Below, piece by piece: positions 55,070-63,460 of a DNA stretch of 64,000 nucleotides. Source of the stretch: Flavobacterium sp. 1355 (GTDB lineage Bacteria > Bacteroidota > Bacteroidia > Flavobacteriales > Flavobacteriaceae); assembly GCF_017833415.1 (NCBI RefSeq), contig NZ_JAFICC010000004.1, positions 186,001 through 250,000 of the forward strand, read 5' to 3'. The notes under the pieces were generated by a model that ran no database searches, was not told the DNA's origin, and saw only the letters and a list, made by a program, of their open reading frames with translations. The translations under genes were made by a program, and so were the position numbers. How positions within the stretch are numbered: position 1 is the stretch's first letter; each line of letters begins with the position of its first letter.

Positions 55070-55250
55070 CTGGACTAAAGTCCAGCCCTACAAAATATGG
55101 CGAACCTATGGCTCTTTTTTGACTTTTTAAAATTTCGGAGGATCTCTTTATACTGTTTAAAAATTCCGGAGGAATGAATTATATTTTGTAGCAACGGATT
55201 TTTAATCCGTTGAAAAATAGATTGCAAGAGTTTAAAAGTTCCGTAGGAAC
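55070..55250. repeat. Cluster of four short perfect palindromes
   Basis: CTGGACTAAAGTCCAG (55070-55085), ATTCCGGAGGAAT (55163-55175), a 21-base hairpin CAACGGATT-TTT-AATCCGTTG (55192-55212) and GTTCCGTAGGAAC (55238-55250). Degenerate TTCGGAGGA precedes the second. It looks like an array of REP-like units between the MFS gene and the next lipoprotein gene; no coding sequence lies within. Confidence 0.75.
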
Positions 55251-55274
55251 GATATATTAAATCAATTATAAAAA

Positions 55275-55751
55275 TTACTTCTTCTTCATAATAAACCTTT
55301 CCGTTGTCATTTTTCCATTCAGTTTTCCTGAAATTTCAGCCGTTAAAGTATTATTAGCATTTTTTGTATAAGTAATTTTTTGAGGATAATCGTGTTGCGG
55401 ATTTTCAAAAACCAATTTTGTTGCGGTTTCACTAGTCGAAGGAAAATCAATTGCTTTGTTATCATTTTGTCCATTTACTGTGGCACTGTAAGTTAGTTTT
55501 TCACCATTTTGCGACAAAACGATTTTTTCCAAATGCAGCGTATCTTTTCCTTTTATAAAATAAGAAGTAGCACTAAAAGTACTATCGTTTACTTTTTGCC
55601 AGTTTTCGGTTAATACACCATCTGGGTTTTTATTTTCCCAGTTTCCGATAAGCCAGTCGGCAATTTTGATTTTATCTTTTTCGGTTGTTTCTTTTTTCTG
55701 GCAGGAAACAACTACTACTAAAAACGCTAAAAAAATAATTTTCTGAAACAT
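55275..55751 (-). CDS. DUF6265-like lipoprotein
   Basis: A 158-residue lipoprotein: MFQKIIFLAFLVVVVSC, with the modified Cys at 17. The mature part is a lipocalin-like beta domain: ADWLIGNWENKNPDGVLTENWQKVNDSTFSA, KDTLHLEKIVLSQNGEKL and FENPQHDYPQKITYT. The WLIGNWE opening and the NPQHDYPQ-x-I-x-Y segment are those of DUF6265 proteins, of unknown function. It is followed downstream by the palindrome cluster, and upstream by another repeat element. Confidence 0.8.
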   Translation of the reverse strand: MFQKIIFLAFLVVVVSCQKKETTEKDKIKIADWLIGNWENKNPDGVLTENWQKVNDSTFSATSYFIKGKDTLHLEKIVLSQNGEKLTYSATVNGQNDNKAIDFPSTSETATKLVFENPQHDYPQKITYTKNANNTLTAEISGKLNGKMTTERFIMKKK

Positions 55752-55790
55752 GTCTGTAAGTTTATATCATACTAAAGTACAAAAAAAATG

Positions 55791-55940
55791 TTTGCCACAA
55801 ATTACGCTAATTTTCACGAATTAATTTTTGATAAATCAGTGTAAATATTTGATACAGATTATAAGGATTAAAAAAAATACCAGATTTTATAACTCAAAAT
55901 AATCTGCACAATCTGCGTGAAAAAATGAATTAGTGGCAAA
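55791..55940. repeat. Second TTTGCCAC...GTGGCAAA inverted-repeat element
   Basis: The outer arms begin with TTTGCCAC at 55791 and end with GTGGCAAA at 55940, complementary at about 12 of 14 positions. Inner TTTTCACG (55811-55818) pairs with CGTGAAAA (55916-55923). It has the same ends as the element at 14971-15096 but a different middle. Confidence 0.75.
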
Positions 55941-55962
55941 AAAAAATAAATTCGTAAAAAAT

Positions 55963-58266
55963 CTAAACGCTTTCCTGTAAAATAGAATACACCAATTCCT
56001 TAGTTGGTTTTTGATCTTTTAATTTGGCCCTGACGTCATCAAAAGTAACTTTAAAATCACAACCTGATTTATATTCCGCACAGCCGTAAGCGGTTTTACC
56101 TTTTAATATTGTTCCTTTTTTGCATTTCGGGCAGGCCAAAGAATCTGACGTTTCTGTTTTAGAAGCTTTTGTTTCTATCTTTTTGGGCTCTAATTTCAGT
56201 TTGTAATTTTCTTCAAAACGAATTAAACCTTCAACAGTTTCAGAATTGATTTTAAAGCCTTTTATGTTTACCGTTGAGCCTTTTTGAACCAATCTTAAAT
56301 ACTGGCTTTCAGTAATCTTTTTATCATGAAAAACAAAAGGCAGTACAAAATTGCAGCCCGATTTGTATTCACTGCACCCAAAAGCCGATTTTCCTTTGAT
56401 CAGATTGCCTTTCTGACATTTGGGACAAGTCTCTGCCAAAATTCCCGAAGCTTTCTTTTTCTCTGCTTTTGCAACTGGTTTTTGAATCGTGGCGGCATGC
56501 GAAATGTTTGCATGTTTGGTTTCGCTTCTTACTTCATACACCAAAGCCTCCACCATGCGTTTCATGTTTTTAATAAACGCAGCAGCTGTAAAAGTGCCTT
56601 TTTCGATATCCTTAAGTTGTTTTTCCCAGGTTCCTGTAAGTTCAGCCGATTTGACCAGTTCGTTCTGGATCGTATCGATTAGCTGAATACCGGTTATTGT
56701 TGGTAAAACCTGTTTTTTATTTCGAACAATATACTGACGCTTAAAAAGCGTTTCGATAATATTCGCGCGCGTTGACGGACGCCCGATTCCGTTTTCTTTC
56801 ATCAGTTCACGTAAATCTTCGTCATCAATCTGTTTTCCAGCGGTTTCCATGGCGCGCAGTAAAGTCGCTTCGGTAAACTGATTGGGTGGTTTTGTTTCTT
56901 TTTGGAGAAATGACGGTTCATGCGGCCCTTTTTCGCCTACAACAAAAGTAGGCAGTAAATCGGGTTCTTTTTCTTTGGCGTTTGGATCTTCAAAAACAAC
57001 ACGAAAACCTTTTTTGAGGATTTCTTTTCCTGTAGCTTTAAAAGTAACATCGGCTGCTTTTCCGATTACTGTCGTATTGGCAACCAGACAATCATCATAA
57101 AAGACGGCAATAAAACGTCTTGTGATAATATCATAAACCTGTTGCTGATTGTATGCCAGATTATTTTGAACTCCTGTTGGAATAATCGCATGGTGATCGG
57201 TTACTTTTTTATCGTTGAAAACCTTTGGTGATTTTTTTATTTTTTTGGCTAAAACAGGCTGTGTTAATTCGCTATAATTGGTTAATTTCTGCAGAATGCC
57301 GGGTACCTTCGGATAAATATCATTTGGTAAAAAAGTCGTATCAACTCTGGGGTACGTAATTACTTTTTGTTCGTACAGAGTCTGTGCTATTTTAAGCGTT
57401 TCTTCTGCCGAGAATCCGAATTTCTGGTTGCAATATACTTGTAAACCAGTCAGGTCAAAAAGTTTTGGTGCATACTCATTTCCGTTCTTTTTATCTACAG
57501 AAACAATTTCAAAATCACTTTCTTTTACTTTTTCTGCCAGAATTTCACCATCTTCCTTTTTTAGAAAGCGGCCTTCCTCATAACTAAAAAGTGTTTCCCT
57601 GTATAAAGTCTGCAATTCCCAATACGGCTGAGGTTTAAAGTTTTCGATTTCCCTAAAACGGTCTACAACCATAGCCAATGTTGGCGTCTGCACACGCCCG
57701 ATAGACAAAACCTGTTTGTATCCGCCATGTTTTACGGTATACAAGCGCGTCGCGTTCATACCGAGAAGCCAGTCGCCAATGGCTCTGGAAAATCCGGCGT
57801 AGTATAAATTATCGTAATTAGCAGAGGGTTTTAAGTTTTCAAAACCTTCTTTTATGGCTTCTGTGGTAAGTGATGAAATCCATAAACGCTGAATTTCTCC
57901 TTTATAATTTGCTTCGTTCATTACCCAACGCTGAATCAATTCTCCTTCCTGTCCGGCATCCCCGCAGTTAATAACCACTTCGGCTTTGTCGAAAAGACTT
58001 TTTATGATTTTAAACTGTTTTTGAATTCCCGAATTTTGAACGACTTTGGTTTCAAACTTTTCAGGAAGCATCGGGAGATTGTTTAAATCCCAGCTTTTCC
58101 AGTGCGGTTTATAATCGTTGGGCTCTTTTAAGGTACATAAATGACCAAAAGTGTAGGTCACAGCATAGCCGTTGCCTTCGTAATATCCGTCGTGCTTGGT
58201 ATTGGCACCCAAAACGGATGCGATTTCGCGTGCTACACTTGGTTTCTCGGCAATACAGACCTTCAT
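55963..58266 (-). CDS. topB: DNA topoisomerase III (type IA), with two C-terminal zinc ribbons
   Basis: A 767-residue type IA topoisomerase that relaxes and decatenates DNA through a 5'-phosphotyrosine. The Toprim domain starts MKVCIAEKPSVAREIA and has NCGDAGQEGELIQRW. SIGRVQTPTLAMV and the catalytic Tyr305 in KVITYPRVDTTFL follow, then GRPSTRANIIETL. Residues about 610-650 and 705-745 are two zinc-ribbon units, CPKCQKGNLIKGKSAFGC...C and CPKCKKGTILKGKTAYGC...C. TopB of E. coli lacks this pair, but they are usual in Bacteroidota. The DNA reads as a normal chromosomal gene, not a plasmid TraE-type copy. Confidence 0.93.
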   Translation of the reverse strand: MKVCIAEKPSVAREIASVLGANTKHDGYYEGNGYAVTYTFGHLCTLKEPNDYKPHWKSWDLNNLPMLPEKFETKVVQNSGIQKQFKIIKSLFDKAEVVINCGDAGQEGELIQRWVMNEANYKGEIQRLWISSLTTEAIKEGFENLKPSANYDNLYYAGFSRAIGDWLLGMNATRLYTVKHGGYKQVLSIGRVQTPTLAMVVDRFREIENFKPQPYWELQTLYRETLFSYEEGRFLKKEDGEILAEKVKESDFEIVSVDKKNGNEYAPKLFDLTGLQVYCNQKFGFSAEETLKIAQTLYEQKVITYPRVDTTFLPNDIYPKVPGILQKLTNYSELTQPVLAKKIKKSPKVFNDKKVTDHHAIIPTGVQNNLAYNQQQVYDIITRRFIAVFYDDCLVANTTVIGKAADVTFKATGKEILKKGFRVVFEDPNAKEKEPDLLPTFVVGEKGPHEPSFLQKETKPPNQFTEATLLRAMETAGKQIDDEDLRELMKENGIGRPSTRANIIETLFKRQYIVRNKKQVLPTITGIQLIDTIQNELVKSAELTGTWEKQLKDIEKGTFTAAAFIKNMKRMVEALVYEVRSETKHANISHAATIQKPVAKAEKKKASGILAETCPKCQKGNLIKGKSAFGCSEYKSGCNFVLPFVFHDKKITESQYLRLVQKGSTVNIKGFKINSETVEGLIRFEENYKLKLEPKKIETKASKTETSDSLACPKCKKGTILKGKTAYGCAEYKSGCDFKVTFDDVRAKLKDQKPTKELVYSILQESV

Positions 58267-58623
58267 TTTTCTCTTTTACATTTGAAGAGCGAAATTAGGG
58301 AATTTTTTCTTAAAGCTAATGAGGCGCTAAGGGTCTAAGATGCTAAGTTTTTCTATTATCATTAATGAGCTGGATATGAAGTTTTTTACGTTTGTTTTTT
58401 TTTAAATCGCGCAGAGGCGCAAAGATTTTGCTGTGAATTATTTCACGCAGATTTTAAAAAGATTTAAGCAGATGTACGTTCTGTATTCGAAACATCTTTA
58501 TTAAAGCACTTCGATTCAGGACATCTATGGTTCTTTCTGCCTTCTGGTTTGAGAAAAAAACAAAAACTGTAAAAGTTTTTATGGTCATTTTGTTTCACGT
58601 TTTGGTCTTAATTGAATGTTATT
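58267..58623. other. Intergenic region with repeat remnants
   Basis: 357 bases without a gene. It holds fragments of dispersed Flavobacterium-type repeats: GGCGCTAAG...TCTAAGATGCTAAG near 58321-58348, CGCGCAGAGGCGCAAAGA near 58408-58425 and CACGCAGATTTTAAAAAGAT near 58443-58462. They resemble the TTAGCG/CTTTGCG pieces of the elements at 14971 and 55791, but no intact inverted repeat remains. Confidence 0.6.
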
Positions 58624-59052
58624 TTACACTTTAAAAATATCAATTCTTTTCATCCAGAAAATTTCTGATTCCAGAAACTGAAGTTTTGTCTTCACTATTT
58701 TATCGCTTTTATCTCTCGGATTTTTAGTAACAAATCTCGCTATAGAATTATTAAAATCCAAAGTATATTTTGTGTCAAAATCTTCATTTTTGTCAGAAGA
58801 AAAAGTAACCATATTGTCTTTTGCACTCCATTTTCCTTTTCCATATTTGTTTACCTCCGGCGGAATCCCGCCCTGAATTTTTGTATACGAATGAAATAGA
58901 AATGTACCATCCTGGTTTAAAGTCAATTTATATTCAATGATATGTTTTCCTTCTTCTGAAAGTGAGCGCGTATATTCGCCTGAGAATTGATTGGATTGTG
59001 CAAATAATGCTAAGTTTGAAATTAATAGGAGGGTGGTAATCAATAGTTTCAT
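58624..59052 (-). CDS. Exported protein of unknown function
   Basis: A 142-residue protein with a signal peptide (MKLLITTLLLISNLALFAQ). The mature part is predicted all-beta, lipocalin-like: FSGEYTRSLSEEGKHIIEYKLTLNQDGTFLFHSY, GKGKWSAKDNMVTFSSD and a C-terminal basic end. I do not recognise a named family. It sits 48 bases downstream of the SRPBCC gene on the same strand. No metal or catalytic motif can be named. Confidence 0.75.
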   Translation of the reverse strand: MKLLITTLLLISNLALFAQSNQFSGEYTRSLSEEGKHIIEYKLTLNQDGTFLFHSYTKIQGGIPPEVNKYGKGKWSAKDNMVTFSSDKNEDFDTKYTLDFNNSIARFVTKNPRDKSDKIVKTKLQFLESEIFWMKRIDIFKV

Positions 59053-59100
59053 AGGTTTAGATTTTGTAAAAAGTCAGTTTATTGTAAATTATATTGCAAA

Positions 59101-59595
59101 CTAATTATTAATCATAGGATTTAAATTACTGTCCTTGTTTCGTAAATCCAAACCGCCTTCGTAAACCGATTTAAGATTGGTAAGATAAAAATGCCAGCCG
59201 TTTGAACAGCCCAGTCTGATATATTGTTTTGAATTGTCATCTGTTGGAATATTATGATGGCGAAGTTCAATTAAAGTATACCCATTTTCTTCACTCAATT
59301 TTATATCTACAAGACAAGTTCCTTCAAAAGTAAACTGCAATTGGTCTTTTCCGTTGGCAAAAGTAATTTTCCCCAACATCGGATCACGGTACAAATACCA
59401 AAACCATTGATATGTAAAGCCTTCTGAAATGTTTTTGTCTTTACTTACTTCCTTCTGATTTTCATCAAGGAAAGATACTTTTTCGAGAAACCATTTTTCC
59501 AGCCCATCTGCTGTTGTCCAGGCATTATAAATGTCACCGAGTTTAGCTTTAATTGCTATTTTTTTTGTGAAGGATGTCCAGTCGAAATTTTCCAT
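59101..59595 (-). CDS. SRPBCC (AHSA1/START-like) domain protein
   Basis: A 164-residue cytoplasmic protein. IAIKAKLGDIYNAWTTADGLEKWFL is the usual N-terminal strand-helix of the AHSA1-type SRPBCC fold, followed by FTYQWFWYLYRDPMLGKI, the central strands and the long C-terminal helix CSNGWHFYLTNLKSVYEGG with its conserved GW. This fold makes a deep hydrophobic pocket for small ligands; many members are of unknown role. It is possibly co-transcribed with the exported protein downstream. Confidence 0.85.
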   Translation of the reverse strand: MENFDWTSFTKKIAIKAKLGDIYNAWTTADGLEKWFLEKVSFLDENQKEVSKDKNISEGFTYQWFWYLYRDPMLGKITFANGKDQLQFTFEGTCLVDIKLSEENGYTLIELRHHNIPTDDNSKQYIRLGCSNGWHFYLTNLKSVYEGGLDLRNKDSNLNPMINN

Positions 59596-59714
59596 TTTAA
59601 ACTAATTTTATTGTTTTGAGCAATTTTAAAACTGAATTTATCAAGTATTTAGGGCTAGAATATATCATGTCCCCAATAGATTTCCAATTGAAATACTCCA
59701 AATATAGTTTTTAT

Positions 59715-60512
59715 TTACAAAATAAACTGACCTTCCAAAACCGTTACTGCTTCGCCAAAAATAAAAACTTTGTCCTCTGCAAGTTCTGTACGCATTGATC
59801 CTGTTCTTAGCGAAGACTGATAAGCATTTAATTTTGTTTTGTTGAGTTTTTGTGCCCAATACTTAGTCAAAAACGTTTGTATACCGCCTGTTACGGGATC
59901 TTCATTAGTGCCTGCCCAGGGCCAAAAATATCTGTAATGAAAATCGAAACTTTCATTGTCAGAAACCGCAGTTACCAAAACACCATTTATTCCGGTATGT
60001 GAATTTATCAAAGCAGCAAAATCAGGTTTCAGATTTGCCAGTTCAGCGGCGCTTTTAATTTCAATTAAAATTATTTTATTTTTTGGGCTGTACCTTTTAT
60101 TTACAATTTCAGAAATTCCGAGTGCGGCTGTCATTTTTTGAGGCACTTCTGTTTCTTCGGTGTCGTAAACAGGAAATTGCATTTTGATTTTAGCAGCTGT
60201 TTTTTCAATAAATAGCTCTACATTTTCGCAGTTAATGAATTTTATATTTTCAAAAGAAGTAGTATCGAAAATAATTTTTGATGAAGCCAATGTAGCATGT
60301 CCACATAATGGAATTTCTGTCTTTGGCGAAAAAAATCTGATGCTGTAAATGTTGTCGGAGATTTGTTTTATAAAAGCAGTTTCAGAAAATCCGATTTCGA
60401 TTGCAATGCTTTGCATGGTTTTGCTGTCTAACTCTCTTTCAGGTAAACAAACAGCAGCCGGATTTCCTTTAAATTTTTCATTTGTAAATGAGTCTACAAA
60501 ATAAGTTTTCAT
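59715..60512 (-). CDS. PhzF family isomerase/epimerase
   Basis: A 265-residue protein of the PhzF fold. MKTYFVDSFTNEKFKGNPAAVCL is the standard opening, with Glu44 in IGFSETAFI as catalytic acid and CGHATLA as the first substrate loop. The second loop reads NEDPVTGGIQ, where most family members have EDPATGSA. Shorter than the PhzF protein at 12203-13063 and clearly from another subfamily (YddE/YHI9-like). Substrate unknown. It probably has its own transcript. Confidence 0.88.
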   Translation of the reverse strand: MKTYFVDSFTNEKFKGNPAAVCLPERELDSKTMQSIAIEIGFSETAFIKQISDNIYSIRFFSPKTEIPLCGHATLASSKIIFDTTSFENIKFINCENVELFIEKTAAKIKMQFPVYDTEETEVPQKMTAALGISEIVNKRYSPKNKIILIEIKSAAELANLKPDFAALINSHTGINGVLVTAVSDNESFDFHYRYFWPWAGTNEDPVTGGIQTFLTKYWAQKLNKTKLNAYQSSLRTGSMRTELAEDKVFIFGEAVTVLEGQFIL

Positions 60513-60606
60513 TTTTGGCAGTTAGTGTTAAGTGTTCAATGGTTTTTTATCTGGTTTTTTCCAAAAACTTTTGAAATTGGATTTGTGATTTAAAGATAAT
60601 GGAATG

Positions 60607-60975
60607 TTATTTCTTCGAAGCTTTCAATTGTTTTATTTCTTTTGTCAGTGTTGCAATTTTATCATTTTTCATTTCTATAATTTCAAGTCTTGCTTCGGCT
60701 AATTCTTTGAAATTTAAATCATTTTCAGATTCTGTGTTTTGAGTTTTAAGCATAGATCCGCGACCTGTTAAAAGCCAGTTCGCATCGATATCATTAAATT
60801 GCTGCACTAAGTTTTGAATTGGTGTTATTCCTGCATTGGTTCTTTTTTTACAGATTTCTGTAATTAAAGATGTGCTTACATTTAATTTTTCTGCGAATGC
60901 GGTAGGGTTTTTAACAATTTTTGTTTTTTTTAAATGTTCATAAGTTTCTAAAAATCTTATCGTTACACTATTCAT
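60607..60975 (-). CDS. Phage-repressor-type helix-turn-helix protein with C-terminal coiled coil
   Basis: A 122-residue DNA-binding protein. The HTH covers about residues 24-60 (NPTAFAEKLNVSTSLITEICKKRTNAGITPIQNLVQQF), followed by DANWLLTGRGSML, an ending typical of CI/XRE-like repressors of Bacteroidota. From about residue 85 it is a heptad-patterned coiled coil (ELAEARLEIIEMKNDKIATLTKEIKQL) that should dimerise it. No LexA-type protease domain, so no self-cleavage. It is divergent from a 64-residue protein, and the shared promoter holds palindromes, suggesting self-regulation. Confidence 0.88.
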   Translation of the reverse strand: MNSVTIRFLETYEHLKKTKIVKNPTAFAEKLNVSTSLITEICKKRTNAGITPIQNLVQQFNDIDANWLLTGRGSMLKTQNTESENDLNFKELAEARLEIIEMKNDKIATLTKEIKQLKASKK

Positions 60976-60986
60976 TAGGAAAAGGT

Positions 60987-61050
60987 TTACAAAATTATGT
61001 ATTTGTAAGTTTTTTTATACAGATTTATGTATATATTTGTACTTGCAAAT
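60987..61050. promoter_or_regulatory. Divergent promoters with candidate operators
   Basis: Minus-strand TAATTTTG (60990-60997) serves the repressor; plus-strand TATATTTG (61032-61039) serves the small gene. TTACAAA-n8-TTTGTAA (60987-61008) covers the first. TTTGTACTTGCAAA (61036-61049) covers the second and is palindromic bar one pair. ATTTGTAAGT (61001-61010) and ACTTGCAAAT (61041-61050) are complementary at 9 of 10 positions. Confidence 0.5.
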
Positions 61051-61073
61051 GCTGTCAAAGATAAACTTTTGTT

Positions 61074-61268
61074 ATGACAATCGAACAAATTAAAGAGAAG
61101 ACATTGTACGGAGATTATACACTTCTTGGACAAGTAATGGGTATTAAAGCACCTGCGGCTAAAATGAGATTTCTACGTGGTGATGAAAATGCAAAAAGAA
61201 TGCTGCAAAAAATCATCATTAATCGCGAAAACCTGATTATGGAATTTCAAAAAGAAAAAGAAGCATAA
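61074..61268 (+). CDS. Small protein divergent from the repressor (possible HTH partner)
   Basis: A 64-residue protein, helical and basic. It reads MTIEQIKEKTLYGDYTLLGQVMGIKAPAAKMRFLRGDENA and ends in a charged helix. The segment LLGQVMGIKAPAAKMRFLRGD could form a small helix-turn-helix (as in Cro-like proteins), but I do not recognise a named family. Position opposite a phage-type repressor, with palindromes between them, suggests a two-gene regulatory switch. A plus-strand TATATTTG element 35 bases upstream supports expression. Confidence 0.65.
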   Translation: MTIEQIKEKTLYGDYTLLGQVMGIKAPAAKMRFLRGDENAKRMLQKIIINRENLIMEFQKEKEA

Positions 61269-61486
61269 CACTGTGTGGCTGCTTATAAATCAAGTTATGA
61301 TTAAAAAAGAATACCATATGTTTAAAATAAAAACAATAGAAAACTAATATAAATAATACATTACTAATCTAGTTAATTTTCCCCCCAGGAATTTTTAAAT
61401 TTTCCAATTAGAAATGTTCAACTTATAATAGTAAAACTACCGAGTGTAAACTTCGGTTTATCCATTTGTTTAATAATTAGTATGTT

Positions 61487-62446
61487 ATGAAGAATAGATT
61501 ACTCGCTTCGTTTTTTGTTTTAGGAATTTATACAGCTCACTCGCAGGCAGGTATTGGAACAAAAAATCCTAATCCTTCTGCTGCATTAGAAATTTTTTCT
61601 ACTAATAAAGGTTTGCTAATACCACAAATTGCCTTAACAAGTATTATTGATACAGAGACAATTGTGTCTGGTAATGTGGTTAGTTTATTAGTTTATAACA
61701 CAACTAATAGTACCGAGATCACACCTGGTTATTATTATTGGTTTGATAATAAATGGAACAGAATTCTAATTGCAGAAGATGTTAATGTTTTTGCTGGCAG
61801 CTCAGTGCCTGACAGTAGAGGTGAGGCCGGTTATCCCGGAGAAAATATTACACTATATACAGATAAAACCACTGGTGATGTTTATGTTCAAAAGCAAGAC
61901 GGAACATGGAAAGCCGTAACCGGAATAAAAGGAGACACCGGAGAGCAAGGTATTCAGGGGCCAGCCGGAGCAAAAGGAGATACCGGAGCCAGAGGTATTC
62001 CTGGTATTCCTGGTGCACCTGGAAGTGACGGGGATAAAGGAGAGAAGGGAGATAAAGGTGATACGGGAAATACCGGAGCACAAGGTATTCAGGGAGTTCA
62101 GGGAGTTCAGGGTGCTCAGGGGCCAGCTGGAATTGGTGGAAAAACAATTGGTGGCGTAGGAATAACAGTAACAGGATCAGGAAGTGAACTACAGCCTTAT
62201 GTTGTCAATGCTGCACTTCCCAGTCAAGAAGTAAGTGATCAATTTATTCCATTCGAAGGCCAGCTTAACTTTACACTCAGTGCTACTCCAGCTTCAATAT
62301 CTAAAGTAAAAATGTATATAAATGGTCTTCGTATTAATAATTATGCAGTAAGCGTTACTGGCAAAGCAGTGACTTATATTCCTGATTACAATAACTACTA
62401 TGAATTAAAGGATACGGATAATGTAATAATAGATTATTTAAAATAA
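61487..62446 (+). CDS. Exported collagen-like protein
   Basis: A 319-residue protein. MKNRLLASFFVLGIYTAHSQ is a signal peptide. Residues 21-105 are an N-terminal domain (AGIGTKNPNPSAALEIFSTNKGLL, YYYWFDNKWNRIL) seen at the start of many Bacteroidota surface proteins. Residues 146-217 are about 24 uninterrupted Gly-X-Y triplets (GDTGEQGIQGPAGAKGDTGA, then GEKGDKGDTG), able to form a collagen-type triple helix. The C-terminal 100 residues are a beta domain (QFIPFEGQLNFTLSATPASISKVKMYINGLR). No type IX C-terminal domain is seen, so export beyond the periplasm is uncertain. Confidence 0.88.
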   Translation: MKNRLLASFFVLGIYTAHSQAGIGTKNPNPSAALEIFSTNKGLLIPQIALTSIIDTETIVSGNVVSLLVYNTTNSTEITPGYYYWFDNKWNRILIAEDVNVFAGSSVPDSRGEAGYPGENITLYTDKTTGDVYVQKQDGTWKAVTGIKGDTGEQGIQGPAGAKGDTGARGIPGIPGAPGSDGDKGEKGDKGDTGNTGAQGIQGVQGVQGAQGPAGIGGKTIGGVGITVTGSGSELQPYVVNAALPSQEVSDQFIPFEGQLNFTLSATPASISKVKMYINGLRINNYAVSVTGKAVTYIPDYNNYYELKDTDNVIIDYLK

Positions 62447-62795
62447 TATCTATAGTTTAGAAAGCACTGAAAACACCTAACATAAGCGATAACGCAGCTT
62501 TCAACAATATTTGGAATAGCATCTTTAAAAGATTGAAAAATGCTATAAGTACATATTAGGAAAAAAATAATTACCAAATTTTTATTTTTCTTTCTTAAGA
62601 GAGGGGGCTTTTGCCTCCTCTTTTTTTTGTTTTAATGTAAGCCTTTTTCTTTGCAATTATTTTATCAAAATATTTGTAGCTACAATCCTTGTCATTATAT
62701 TAAGTTTTATGGTTGTTCGTTTTTTTGCATATATTTATCTGCGATAAGTAAATACCAAATCTAATATTCATCTGGTCAAAAACTAAACCCAAAGA
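62447..62795. other. Intergenic region after the collagen-like gene
   Basis: 349 bases. It holds the terminator at 62597-62628 and, before it, a short inverted repeat ATAGCAT / ATGCTAT (62516-62522 with 62540-62546). No coding sequence was found. The promoter of the following lipoprotein gene was not identified. Confidence 0.6.
62597..62628 (+). terminator. Terminator after the collagen-like gene
   Basis: Hairpin AAGAGAGGGGGC / GCCTCCTCTT with a short T loop, slightly imperfect, followed by a run of eight T. Confidence 0.75.
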
Positions 62796-63377
62796 ATGAA
62801 AAACGCCTCTAAATTATTTTTTATCCTGATTGTATTAATGGCAATTGGCTGCAAAAACGAAACACAGAATACGCCTGTTTTACAAGAAAACACTGCATCT
62901 GCTGAAATTCTGGTAGAGGCAGTGCCCAAAGCATTACATAAAATGAATGGCGCTACAGCATTTGCATTAAAACCAAGCGAAATCTACAGCAAAGATTCTC
63001 TTCCAAAAAGCAAAGAAGCATATTGTGTCATCATGGATGTAGCACTAAACGACAAAAAAACTTCTATTGTAGCTTTTAAAACAGGAGAGGCTACTTTTAG
63101 TATAAACAATATGGATCTTCAGTTTGAGAAGAACCCACAGTCTTTTAATTCCCTTTCGACTTCTCTGGTAGAAAAAGCCGAAAAATCATTGTCTCAATTT
63201 ACGCCTGCAACTACAAGAGAAGAACCAAATCAAAACCAGGTTAAGATCTATGTTTTAACTGGAGATAATAAATATGTATACGAGAATAAAATTACTGAAC
63301 TTAAGAAAAATAAAGAAATTCAGGATATTTTTGAGTCTGCTATGACACTATTTTCAGAATCGAGAAAAGCATTATAA
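62796..63377 (+). CDS. Lipoprotein of unknown function
   Basis: A 193-residue lipoprotein: MKNASKLFFILIVLMAIGC, lipobox AIGC with Cys19. The mature part begins with a polar linker (KNETQNTPVLQENTASAEI), then a mixed alpha/beta domain (YCVIMDVALNDKKTSIVAFKTGEATFSINNM) and a C-terminal half with KIYVLTGDNKYVYENKI and a long final helix. I do not recognise the family. No operon partner; convergent with the DUF1877 gene. Confidence 0.8.
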   Translation: MKNASKLFFILIVLMAIGCKNETQNTPVLQENTASAEILVEAVPKALHKMNGATAFALKPSEIYSKDSLPKSKEAYCVIMDVALNDKKTSIVAFKTGEATFSINNMDLQFEKNPQSFNSLSTSLVEKAEKSLSQFTPATTREEPNQNQVKIYVLTGDNKYVYENKITELKKNKEIQDIFESAMTLFSESRKAL

Positions 63378-63460
63378 AAAGAAAAATCCTCTAAAAACAT
63401 TTATAAAAAGCTGCTGCAAAGTAGGGTTTGATTTTTTATAAAAGTTTAGAGATATATTAT

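Noticed and set aside
55963..58266. Integrative element marked by topB
   Set aside because: No integrase, relaxase or conjugation gene is nearby; single chromosomal topB genes are common in this phylum.
60607..61268. Toxin-antitoxin pair
   Set aside because: The two genes are divergent with separate promoters, and the small protein shows no toxin fold; a repressor-partner arrangement fits better.
61848..62147. Reading frames on the minus strand of the collagen-like gene
   Set aside because: They are produced by the periodic Gly-X-Y codons and have no credible start or family resemblance.
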